NCBI RefSeq assembly: GCF_005893125.1
Contig: NZ_VCJS01000090.1
Coordinates: 1-49,189 of the forward strand
Direction of reading: 5' to 3'
DNA: 49,189 bases
Source of the DNA: Nonomuraea basaltis
Lineage (GTDB): Bacteria > Actinomycetota > Actinomycetes > Streptosporangiales > Streptosporangiaceae
The notes beneath the pieces were generated by a model. The model was not told the origin of the DNA and made no database searches. It was given only the letters and a program-made list of their open reading frames with translations. A program made the position numbers and the translations under genes. Positions 31,596 to 38,813 of this stretch are shown in pieces (the first letter of the stretch is position 1; every line of letters starts with the position of its first letter).

Positions 31596-33631
31596 CGGTC
31601 GCTCACCGATTCCTCATTCGCTCCGCGCCCATCGGTCGCCTTGACCTCCACGTTTCCGTACGAGTCCACGGTGGCGGTGAAGCCGGGGTGGATGGGGATC
31701 GTCGAGCCGTACTCCTCGATCACCGCCGGTCCCTTCACCGTGGCGCCGGGGCCGAGCGCGGCCCGCTGGTGGATCGGGGTGTCGCGGGTCTCCTCGAAGT
31801 GGACGGGCCTGACGGACGTGGCGCCGTTGCCGGGCTTGTCCAGGGGGCGGAGGGCAGGGCGGGTGATGGGGCCGATGCCGGAGACGCGCAGGTTCACCCA
31901 TTCGATGCCGTGGCGGGGGTCGTCCCGGTACGCGTACCCGTACAGCTTCTCGTGAGCCTCGTGGAAGCGCTCGACCACGTCGGCCTGCCAATCGGCGTCG
32001 ATCTCGCCGGCCGGGGCGGCGACGCGCACCTCGTAGCCCTGGCCGTAGTAGCGCAGGTCGGCGCTGCGGACGTACACCGGATCGTCGAAGCCCTCGCGGT
32101 CCAGCGCCTCCCCCGCCTGATGCTCCAGGTCGTGGAAGATCTCGGCGGCCTTGCCGAGGGAGAGGTCGCGAGTGACGTACGTGCGGACGTAGTCGTTCTT
32201 GACGTCGACCGTGAGCAGCCCGAACGCTGAAACGTTCCCGGGGTCGCGCGGGATGACGACGGCGGGCAGGCCCAGGATGTCGATCAGCCGGCAGGCCAGC
32301 AGCGGCCCGGACCCGCCGAACGTCACCAGCGGGAAGTCCCGCACGTCCAGCCCGCGCTTGACGGTGAGCTGCCGGATCGCGTTGCTCTGGTTGAACGCGC
32401 TGATCTCCAGGATGCCGGTGGCGGTGCGCTCGGGGCTGAGTCCGAGCTTGTCGGCCAGCGCCTCGACGCCGGCGCGGGCGGCCTCGGCGTCCAGCGGGAT
32501 CTCGCCACCGAGCAGGTGCGGCGGGATCCGGCCGAGGAACACGTGCGCGTCGGTGACCGTCACCTCCGTCCCGCCCTTGCCGTAGCAGATCGGGCCGGGG
32601 TCGGCGCCGGCGGACCTGGGCCCGACCTTGAGCGTGCCCTCGGGTGAGATCCAGGCGACCGAGCCGCCGCCCGCGCCGACGGTGATGATGTCGATCATCG
32701 GGATCTTGCACGGGTAGCGGCCGACGGCGCCCTCGGTGGTGATGGACGGCTCGCCCTCGATCACCACGGCCACGTCGGTCGAGGTGCCGCCGCCGTCCAG
32801 CGTGATCACCGACTTGTGCCCGGCCGTGGAGGCGATGAGCCCCGCGCCGAGCGCGCCCGCCGCGGGCCCGGACAGGACGGTGGTGATCGGCTGGTTGACG
32901 ACCTCGCGGGCCGACAGGATGCCGCCGTTGGACTTCATCACGGAGAACGGCCTGCCCAGGCGGTTGGACAGGCTCGCGATGTAGCCGCGCATGGCCGGCT
33001 TGACGGCGGCGTCGACGAGGGTGGTGACCGAGCGCTCGTACTCGCGGTATTCGCGCAGCACGTCGCTCGACAGCGAGATCACCGCCTCCGGGTGCTCACG
33101 CCACAGCACCTCGCGCATGCGGCGCTCGTGCTCGGGGTTGGCGTAGGAATGCAGGAAGCACACGCCGATCGCGGTGATCCCCTTGGACCGGAACCAGCGG
33201 GCCGCCTCGACCGCCTGCTCGTCCGAGAACGGCCGCACCTCGTTGCCCAGGTGGTCCAGCCGCCCGCCGACGGTCTTCACCAGGTTCACGGGAACGATCC
33301 TGGGCGGCTTGACCCAGAAGTAGGAATTGCCGTAGCCGTCGGGCACGCTCTGCCTGGCGATCTCCAGGATGAACTCGAAGCCCTCGGTCGTGATGAACCC
33401 GAGGTTCGCGATCCGGTCCTCGAGCAGCTGGTTCGTGGCCACTGTGGTGCCGTGCACAATCGAGCCGACATCGAGCTCGCCCAGCTTGTCGATGCCCGCG
33501 ATGAACCCGTCCGCCGGGTTCGCGGGGGTCGAGGGGGTCTTCGTGGTGAGGATCTCACCGGTCTGCTCATCCACCGCTACGACGTCGGTGAACGTGCCTC
33601 CGGTGTCCACTCCGATACGGACGCTTCGCAT
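31592..33631 (-). CDS. hyuA: Hydantoinase A / 5-oxoprolinase alpha-type subunit
   Basis: A 679-residue HyuA-family subunit. The actin/hexokinase-like ATP-binding N-terminus is RIGVDTGGTFTDVVAVDE. Later motifs are VHGTTVATNQLLEDR, SLSSDVLREYREYERSVTT, ITLDGGGTSTDVAV, WISPEGTLKVGPRSAGADPG and FGGSGPLLACRLIDILG, all standard. It supplies the ATP-dependent half of the ring-opening enzyme with HyuB. The ATG has a GAGGAG ribosome site, and the gene begins six bases after the stop of the small membrane protein. Length is normal. Substrate unknown: hydantoin, oxoproline, or a cyclic ureide. Confidence 0.92.
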   Translation of the reverse strand: MRSVRIGVDTGGTFTDVVAVDEQTGEILTTKTPSTPANPADGFIAGIDKLGELDVGSIVHGTTVATNQLLEDRIANLGFITTEGFEFILEIARQSVPDGYGNSYFWVKPPRIVPVNLVKTVGGRLDHLGNEVRPFSDEQAVEAARWFRSKGITAIGVCFLHSYANPEHERRMREVLWREHPEAVISLSSDVLREYREYERSVTTLVDAAVKPAMRGYIASLSNRLGRPFSVMKSNGGILSAREVVNQPITTVLSGPAAGALGAGLIASTAGHKSVITLDGGGTSTDVAVVIEGEPSITTEGAVGRYPCKIPMIDIITVGAGGGSVAWISPEGTLKVGPRSAGADPGPICYGKGGTEVTVTDAHVFLGRIPPHLLGGEIPLDAEAARAGVEALADKLGLSPERTATGILEISAFNQSNAIRQLTVKRGLDVRDFPLVTFGGSGPLLACRLIDILGLPAVVIPRDPGNVSAFGLLTVDVKNDYVRTYVTRDLSLGKAAEIFHDLEHQAGEALDREGFDDPVYVRSADLRYYGQGYEVRVAAPAGEIDADWQADVVERFHEAHEKLYGYAYRDDPRHGIEWVNLRVSGIGPITRPALRPLDKPGNGATSVRPVHFEETRDTPIHQRAALGPGATVKGPAVIEEYGSTIPIHPGFTATVDSYGNVEVKATDGRGANEESVSDR

Positions 33632-33637
33632 GGCTCC

Positions 33638-34009
33638 TCAGCTTCGGCGTCGGCCGAGCACTTCGTCGATGACTCGGGGCGCGTTCTGTGTCCCGACGTA
33701 CGCGGCAAGCCTGACCACCATCTCCTGGGACTTGGCGAGCTCGGCCTCCACTCTGGCCTTGCCCGACTGTCCCGCCTGCACGCCGAAGTAGGCACCGATG
33801 ATCGTGCCGACCACCCCCGCCACGCCGGAGAACAGCGCGGCGAACTCCCGGGTGGCGAACACGGCGGCGCCGAAGGCGACCAGGACCGCGACGATGCCCG
33901 CCACGACCACGAGGAAGCCGTAACGCCACCGGGTGGCGTCGGCCTGGGCCGCCGTGAGGTCGTCCTGCGTCATCATCGCGTCAAGCGATGGGGGTTTTTC
34001 GGTGACCAC
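33638..34009 (-). CDS. Small two-helix membrane protein at head of hyu operon
   Basis: A 123-residue protein with a polar N-terminus (about 1-30), two hydrophobic helices (about 31-52, FLVVVAGIVAVLVAFGAAVF, and about 57-78, AALFSGVAGVVGTIIGAYFG) and a charged, probably helical C-terminus (ARVEAELAKSQEMVVRLAAYVG). An excellent AGGAGG site lies four bases before the GTG at 34009. It is only six bases upstream of hyuA, so it should be the first gene of the operon. It is not a transporter by size; it could anchor or modulate something at the membrane. Family not recognised. Confidence 0.7.
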   Translation of the reverse strand: MVTEKPPSLDAMMTQDDLTAAQADATRWRYGFLVVVAGIVAVLVAFGAAVFATREFAALFSGVAGVVGTIIGAYFGVQAGQSGKARVEAELAKSQEMVVRLAAYVGTQNAPRVIDEVLGRRRS

Positions 34010-34069
34010 AATTCCTCCTGAACTCCAGGGGAGAAATGTCCCACGAGGTCATGGATAGCGCCAAGCCGC

Positions 34070-34083
34070 TACGCTGGCGGCCC
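34070..34083 (+). promoter_or_regulatory. Possible leaderless -10 of the thymidine kinase gene
   Basis: TACGCT at 34070-34075, eight bases, then GTG 34084. There is no ribosome site. An in-frame ATG-like start 48 bases upstream would place this box inside the coding region and lacks family support. Confidence 0.4.
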
Positions 34084-34731
34084 GTGAGTGAATTGTCTGC
34101 CCTGTCTGCCGTACCGTCCGGTGCCCGGGATGCCGTACTGAAGTTCTACTTCGGCCCGATGGACTGCGGGAAGTCCACCCTGGCCCTCCAGATGAACTAC
34201 AACCACGGACGTCAGGGCAGGCGGGGCCTGGTGCTGACCAAGCACGACCGCTCGGGCGGCCCCAAGGTGACCAGCCGGATAGGGCTCGGGCTGGAGGCGA
34301 TCGAGGTGGAGGACTCCCTCGATCTCGTACGGCTGGTGAGCGCGCACGACCGGATCGACTACCTGATCTGCGACGAGGCGTGCTTCTACACCGTCGAGCA
34401 GATCGAGCAGCTCGCGGACCTGGTGGACGAGCACGGCGTGGACGTGTACGCGTTCGGGCTGGCCTCCGACTTCAGGTCGGTGATGTTCCCGGCGGCGCAG
34501 CGGCTGTTCGAGCTGGCCGACGAGGTGTGCCGGCTGCAGGTCGAGGTGCTGTGCTGGTGCGGGCGGCCCGGGCAGCTGAACGCCAGGGTCGTGGGCGGGG
34601 TGATGGCGCGGACCGGCGAGCAGGTGGTGATCGGCGACACGGACGCCTCGCCCGTGCGCTACCAGGTGCTCTGCCGGCGCCACCACCGCTCGGGCGGGCT
34701 CGGCGAGGGCGCGGCCCAGCGGACGGCGTGA
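34084..34731 (+). CDS. tdk: Thymidine kinase (class II, TK1-like)
   Basis: A 215-residue class II thymidine kinase that phosphorylates thymidine for salvage. The P-loop is GPMDCGKST in FYFGPMDCGKSTLALQMNYN. The Walker B-like aspartate region is DYLICDEACFYTVEQI. The lasso/zinc region is VLCWCGRPGQLNAR with CRRHH at the C-terminal side, giving the four zinc ligands. The GTG start 34084 is chosen because of the upstream -10 and because the family begins close to the P-loop; a longer start at 34036 would add 16 residues. It is divergent from the hyu operon across about 75 bases. Confidence 0.88.
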   Translation: MSELSALSAVPSGARDAVLKFYFGPMDCGKSTLALQMNYNHGRQGRRGLVLTKHDRSGGPKVTSRIGLGLEAIEVEDSLDLVRLVSAHDRIDYLICDEACFYTVEQIEQLADLVDEHGVDVYAFGLASDFRSVMFPAAQRLFELADEVCRLQVEVLCWCGRPGQLNARVVGGVMARTGEQVVIGDTDASPVRYQVLCRRHHRSGGLGEGAAQRTA

Positions 34732-34766
34732 CGGGCGACGGCGGTCCACCAGCCGGTCTGACGTGC

Positions 34767-35174
34767 TCACACCAGGCGGTCCAGCAGGTCGCGGATGAGA
34801 CGCGCGTCGTCTCCCGGCAGCCCGGCCAGGAACGCCTCCTCGGCGCCGTCCACGGCGCGTGTGGCCCCGTCCAGGGTCTCGCGGCCGTGCTCGGTCAGCT
34901 CGACCATGTTCTTGCGCCGGTCGTCCGGATGCGGCCGGCGCCCCACCAGCTTCTTGCGCTCCAGCCCGTCCAGCAGCCCGACCATCGTCGTCCGGTCGAT
35001 GCCCAGCCGCTGGGCCGCCTCCAGTTGCGAGAGCGGCTCCGGCGTGCCGAGCACGGACAGCACCGCGAACTCGCGCCCTTCGATGCCGTACGGCTCCAGC
35101 GCCGGGCCCGTCAGCTCGGCCAGGCGCAGGTTGGCCTGCTTGAGGAGGTAACCAAGGCGACGACGTCTCGACAC
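34767..35174 (-). CDS. MarR-family transcriptional regulator
   Basis: About 135 residues with the MarR winged-helix: FAVLSVLGTPEPLSQLEAAQRLGIDRTTMVGLLDGLERKKLVGRRPHPDDRRKNMVELT region (shown as family-typical, residues about 37-95), with the DDRR wing motif. It binds DNA as a dimer, commonly derepressed by phenolic or oxidant ligands. The start is ambiguous: GTG 35174 has a GAGAAT box six bases upstream, while GTG 35210 would overlap the stop of the FrnE-like gene (GTGA) and add 12 residues. The neighbour is a DsbA/FrnE oxidoreductase, so the pair may respond to thiol or redox stress (inference). Confidence 0.85.
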   Translation of the reverse strand: MSRRRRLGYLLKQANLRLAELTGPALEPYGIEGREFAVLSVLGTPEPLSQLEAAQRLGIDRTTMVGLLDGLERKKLVGRRPHPDDRRKNMVELTEHGRETLDGATRAVDGAEEAFLAGLPGDDARLIRDLLDRLV

Positions 35175-35206
35175 ACCACGATTCTCGCACCGCGCGCGAT
35201 CGCCGC

Positions 35207-35878
35207 TCACACGGCGCAGTAGCCATCGTCGTCGCACCCGTCCGCCGGCGCGGCGAGCTGGATGATCGGCGTCTGCCCGGTGCGCTCGGCCACCTCGTCG
35301 ATCGCCGCCGTGAACGACTCCTCGGGCTGCGCGCCGGACACCGCGTACTGCCCCTCGAACAGGAACAGCGGCACCCCGGTGACCCCGAGCGTCCGCGCCC
35401 TGGCGAGCTGCTCGCGCACCTCCTCGGCGCCCTCTCCCGAGTCCCGTACGCCGGTCTCGGCCGCCAGCTTGGCCAGGACGTCCGGGTCTGCCACGTTCTG
35501 CCCTTCGCCGAAGTGGGCCCGGAACAGCCGCTCGGCCATCTCCTCGCCGAGCCCCTGGCGGGCCGCTACCTCGATCAGCCGGTGCGCCTCCAGCGTGCTG
35601 GCGCTCACGGCCCTGTCGTAGTCCAGCTCCAGGCCCTCGGCGGCGGCCACGGAGAGCACCCGGTCGACCATCTGGCGGGCGTTCGCCCCGAACTTCCGCT
35701 CCAGCTGCGGGATCAGCGGCTCACCTGCCACCGGGGCATCGGGGTTCAGCTGGTACGGCCGCATCGTCACCTCGAGGGTGCCGCCCTTGGCCCGGAACCG
35801 CTCGGCGGCCCTGGCGAACCTGACGTGCCCGATATAGCACCAGGGGCACACGACGTCGGAGAAAATCTCAACCTTCAC
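35207..35878 (-). CDS. DsbA-family oxidoreductase, FrnE-like
   Basis: A 223-residue thioredoxin-fold protein of the FrnE/DsbA group with active site CPWC in EIFSDVVCPWCYIGHVRFA at about residues 4-22. Other group motifs are MRPYQLNPDAP, STLEAHRLIEVAARQGLGEEMAERLFRA (split here by family recognition) and GVTGVPLFLFEGQYAVSGAQ, the cis-proline loop. No signal peptide, so it acts in the cytoplasm as a disulfide or isomerase-type oxidoreductase. It has a C-terminal cysteine pair (GCDDDGYCAV). The GTG 35878 is chosen because the fold begins there; the open frame upstream is not protein-like. It ends against the MarR gene. Confidence 0.88.
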   Translation of the reverse strand: MKVEIFSDVVCPWCYIGHVRFARAAERFRAKGGTLEVTMRPYQLNPDAPVAGEPLIPQLERKFGANARQMVDRVLSVAAAEGLELDYDRAVSASTLEAHRLIEVAARQGLGEEMAERLFRAHFGEGQNVADPDVLAKLAAETGVRDSGEGAEEVREQLARARTLGVTGVPLFLFEGQYAVSGAQPEESFTAAIDEVAERTGQTPIIQLAAPADGCDDDGYCAV

Positions 35879-35925
35879 GCACACAGACAACCCGCCGCCG
35901 GCGGCTGCGATTCCCCCGTGGGAGT

Positions 35926-36822
35926 TCAGCCGGCGGCGAGTTCCTCCAGCCGGTACGGCAGGTAGACCGAGTCGTCGACCAGCGCCGACGCACCCCGCCA
36001 CCAGCCGAACCACTCGCCGCTGCGCCACATCCAGTCCACCCGCTCGATGGCGGCCACCACGTCGCCGACCGTCGCCCAGCGCTCGCCGAGCTGCTCGAGG
36101 GAGGCGCCGTGGCGGATCGCCCAGGCACGCAGGATGCCCACGGCGGCGGCGGGCACCTCGCGTGCGTAGGGGTCGGGGCTCTCCCCCGGCAGCCGGTGCG
36201 GGCCGAGCCCGGCTGCCACCCCCCAGCTCCACTGCGCCTCGGCGGGCCGCGAGTAGCGCAGGGAGTGGAAGTCGAGATTGGATCCGAGATCCTCGTCGGC
36301 CCGCCGGGTGACGACCGCGTCGAGCCGCCCGCCGGCGTCGAAGTGCACCACGAGCCGCTGCCCCGGCTTGACGCCCGGCGGCAGGTCGAAGCGGTCCTCG
36401 GCCTGCCAGGAGTTGAGGTCGACCTGGGCGGCGGCCGCGCCCCAGAGCTGGTCGGCGGCGTCGTCGGAGATCCAGGCGGCCAGCATCTCCAGCGCGGTCA
36501 GGTCGGTCCACGGCTCGATCGCGACGGCCGTGCGCACCACCTCGTCGGGCGGCGGCAGCTTGCCGCCCCTGGGCCGCGTCCACCAGTCCACGCCCAGCTC
36601 GCGGGTGCCGACCAGCAGCGCGGCAAGGGCTGCCAGCTCGGCCGACCGCCTGGTGAGCGAGGCGCCGAGGGCGAGTTCGAGTGACCGGTCGGTCCGCTCG
36701 TCCCCGAGCACGGGGCGCACGTCACCGATCAACATCTCGGCGGTCGGACGTTCCTCGCCGAGCAGGTTGCGTACGATCCGCCTGGCTTCGGTCCGTGCGT
36801 CTTCCGCGTGTGCCTGCCGCAT
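35926..36822 (-). CDS. Hypothetical protein, 298 residues
   Basis: Unrecognised soluble protein, rich in tryptophan, alanine and acidic residues. The N-terminal third is helical and charged (EDARTEARRIVRNLLGEE, DRSLELALGASLTRRSAEL). The middle has PPGVKPGQRLVVHFDAGGRLDAVVTRR, a strand-rich region, and the C-terminus is WRSGEWFGWWRGASALVDDSVYLPYRLEEL. There is no signal or membrane helix. The ATG is supported by TAGCGT six bases upstream, a leaderless layout. It stands alone on its transcript. No function can be proposed. Confidence 0.7.
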   Translation of the reverse strand: MRQAHAEDARTEARRIVRNLLGEERPTAEMLIGDVRPVLGDERTDRSLELALGASLTRRSAELAALAALLVGTRELGVDWWTRPRGGKLPPPDEVVRTAVAIEPWTDLTALEMLAAWISDDAADQLWGAAAAQVDLNSWQAEDRFDLPPGVKPGQRLVVHFDAGGRLDAVVTRRADEDLGSNLDFHSLRYSRPAEAQWSWGVAAGLGPHRLPGESPDPYAREVPAAAVGILRAWAIRHGASLEQLGERWATVGDVVAAIERVDWMWRSGEWFGWWRGASALVDDSVYLPYRLEELAAG

Positions 36823-36834
36823 ACAGCCACGCTA
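36823..36834 (-). promoter_or_regulatory. Leaderless promoter -10 of the 298-residue protein gene
   Basis: On the minus strand TAGCGT (36834-36829), six bases, then ATG 36822. Confidence 0.5.
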
Positions 36835-36868
36835 CGCCCGGAGATCCTTTTCCGCGAGAGCCCAGCCG

Positions 36869-36987
36869 GCGTACGCCCCGGCGGCGGGGCGTACGCGCAG
36901 GCGGGTCAGGACCGGTGGCGGCGGGAGCCGCCGCCCCCCGGACAGCGCAAAGCCCGGGCTCCTGTCGTCCGGCAGTCCACCCGGGCT
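36869..36987. repeat. Cluster of strong inverted repeats in a 349-base gene-free gap
   Basis: The gap 36823-37171 contains no convincing gene. It holds a perfect 11-bp stem with a 6-base loop (GCGTACGCCCC at 36869-36879 with GGGGCGTACGC at 36886-36896), a GGCGGC/GCCGCC hairpin near 36917-36932, and AGCCCGGG (36951-36958) with CCCGGGCT (36980-36987). Leftward, the last is followed by TT and could terminate the CoxG-like transcript. The first lies about 47-75 bases upstream of the 298-residue gene. Confidence 0.45.
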
Positions 36988-37171
36988 CACTTCCACTCCC
37001 ATCAGCGATGGGCGGCATGTTCAGCGTACCGATCGCACACGGAAAGTCGCCGCAAAGCGCGAAGCCCGTACTCCTCACCGAGGATCGCCTTGGCCTTCTC
37101 TCCGGTCGTCGCCAGGGGAGGCAGCCGCACCGCGCCCACCCCCTCGCGAGCGGGCGCGCGTAGGGGATGGG

Positions 37172-37900
37172 TCAGGAGCCGCGGGGGCCAGAGGTGCGGC
37201 CGAGGAGCCAGCCCACCGCGACGCCCGTGAGCGCGATGCCCGCCCCCATGCCGAACGACGCCAGCATCACCCACGGCCGCGTCTCGGTGTGCCGCTTGGC
37301 GGGCCGCTCGTAGACGGCGCCACCCGCACCTGCCTCGGCCGCCAGCACGCCCGGAGCGGCGGCCACCGGAGCGGACGCGCCCGAAACGGCACCCGCCGGG
37401 GCGGCCATGCCCGGGGCGCCGACCGGCTCGGGAACGGCGGTCACGGGAGCGAGGGCGGCGGGCGGGGCGCACAGGTGCTCTTCGACGGCCGCGAAGAACT
37501 CCTTCGCCGTCCGCTTGGCCACCGAGCCGAGCATGCGCTGCCCGACCCCGCCGATCGTCCCGCCGATCACCGCATCGGCCTCGTAGTCGACCCGGGTCCC
37601 GCCGTCCGCCTCGCTCAGCCGTACCTGGACGGTGGCGTCCACCGTCCCCGGCGCCCCCTGGCCGCGCGCCTTGAGAGTGAAGCACTCGGGCGCCAGCGGG
37701 TCCGTCAGCGCGACCTCCCCCTGGTAGACGCCCTTGATGGAGGCGACCCCCGCGTTGACTGTCATCTTGTACGTGTCCGGCCCGGTCTCCTCCAGGCGCT
37801 CACACCCCGGGATCGTCCGCACCAGCACCGCCGGGTCCTGGAGCGCCGCCCACACTCGATCTCTCTGAACGCCGATCACGGCACTGCCCGCCACTTTCAT
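37172..37900 (-). CDS. CoxG-like SRPBCC protein with C-terminal membrane anchor
   Basis: A 242-residue protein. Residues 1-145 are a CoxG/SRPBCC ligand-binding fold (MKVAGSAVIGVQRDRVWAAL, LVRTIPGCERLEETGPDTYK, GVASIKGVYQGEVALTDP, VDYEADAVIGGTIGGVGQRM). Residues about 150-205 are an alanine/proline-rich linker. A membrane helix lies at about 215-237 (ASFGMGAGIALTGVAVGWLL). CoxG proteins help anchor or mature molybdenum CO-dehydrogenase-type hydroxylases at the membrane, but no coxLMS gene is in this window, so its partner is elsewhere or differs. The ATG follows TAGAGT by six bases, a leaderless promoter. Confidence 0.82.
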   Translation of the reverse strand: MKVAGSAVIGVQRDRVWAALQDPAVLVRTIPGCERLEETGPDTYKMTVNAGVASIKGVYQGEVALTDPLAPECFTLKARGQGAPGTVDATVQVRLSEADGGTRVDYEADAVIGGTIGGVGQRMLGSVAKRTAKEFFAAVEEHLCAPPAALAPVTAVPEPVGAPGMAAPAGAVSGASAPVAAAPGVLAAEAGAGGAVYERPAKRHTETRPWVMLASFGMGAGIALTGVAVGWLLGRTSGPRGS

Positions 37901-37912
37901 GCCGCCACTCTA
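37901..37912 (-). promoter_or_regulatory. Leaderless promoter -10 of the CoxG-like gene
   Basis: On the minus strand TAGAGT (37912-37907), six bases, then ATG 37900. The hexamer and spacing are identical to those of the nitrilase-family gene at 482. Confidence 0.55.
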
Positions 37913-38002
37913 GGCAGCCGAGAGCAGGCGGATAAGGGCAACACCTGCCATGCGGACGGCCTGCTCCTCCAGTTCCGCTCCAAATCTCGCCAGGGACCGG
38001 CG

Positions 38003-38800
38003 TCAGGAGTCCCCGCCCGAATATTCGTAGGCGTACTCCTCCGGGTTCTCCCTCTTCACCGTCAGCCGCTCGGGCCCGAAGAGCAGGCCGTTCTCCATGA
38101 AGCAGTAGAACCATCGGAACCACTCGTCGAGGCCCTCGTTCATCAGCTGCTCAAGCTGGGACACCAGGATGCCCTTCATGCCCCGCGCCTCGACCGCCAC
38201 GGTGGTGGCGCCGATGAAGTTCAGGAGGCCCGACGTGGTGCGGCATCGCCAGGGTGACAGGAACTGGTCGGGATCGGCGAAGTGATTGTGGTTCGTGAGC
38301 AGCAGGCGACGTGCCTTCCTGTCAAGGGAGAAGACGACCGGCAGGAGCAAATCCTCCGCCAGGGTGTACTGGTGGTGGATGTCAAAGCCGTCGAGAGCCG
38401 GCGGTGCGCCGACGCCTTTGAGATGATGCAGGGCGGCCTCGTAGGGGCACACGAACATCAGTCGGAGGGCGTCGTCCTCCACGGCGAGCCTGAGCAGCGA
38501 GACGAACTGGTCAGGTGCCGAGGCGGCCGCGTCGTCGGAGTACAACCCGGCCGACACGACCCGGAAGAACGACTTCACCAGGTCCTTGATTCCGTCTGCG
38601 GGAACCGCCGACAGCGGGATGCGAAGGGTGGCGTACGGCACCGGCACCCACGTGTCACCTGCCGGAGGGCCCTGGCGGCGAAGGACCTTCTCCCTGTTGA
38701 CGCGTCCGAGTTCCTCGATGAGGGCGTTGTTCTCCCGCACATCGGACGTGTCGGCGAGCCTGGCGCGCAGCCCGTCGATGCGCGCGGCGAAATCGTTCAT
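38003..38800 (-). CDS. Hypothetical protein, third gene of the HExxHH operon
   Basis: A 265-residue soluble protein I do not recognise. The N-terminal 40 residues look helical (MNDFAARIDGLRARLADTSD). The rest mixes strands and helices, with conspicuous segments GDTWVPVPYATLRIPLSAVP, LRLMFVCPYEAALHHL, LLLTNHNHFADPDQFLSPWR and EWFRWFYCFMENGLLFGPE. Several histidines are clustered (DIHHQYTLAED, TNHNHF), but no metal motif is certain. A GGAGGTGAGGG ribosome site precedes the ATG. It starts 13 bases after the HExxHH gene and should be co-transcribed. Codon use is slightly less GC-rich than in neighbouring genes. Confidence 0.7.
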   Translation of the reverse strand: MNDFAARIDGLRARLADTSDVRENNALIEELGRVNREKVLRRQGPPAGDTWVPVPYATLRIPLSAVPADGIKDLVKSFFRVVSAGLYSDDAAASAPDQFVSLLRLAVEDDALRLMFVCPYEAALHHLKGVGAPPALDGFDIHHQYTLAEDLLLPVVFSLDRKARRLLLTNHNHFADPDQFLSPWRCRTTSGLLNFIGATTVAVEARGMKGILVSQLEQLMNEGLDEWFRWFYCFMENGLLFGPERLTVKRENPEEYAYEYSGGDS

Positions 38801-38813
38801 CCCTCACCTCCGG

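Noticed and set aside
36722..37078. Possible 118-codon minus-strand gene in the 36.8-37.2 kb gap
   Set aside because: It overlaps the start of the 298-residue gene in another frame, crosses several hairpins and has no ribosome site or recognisable motif.
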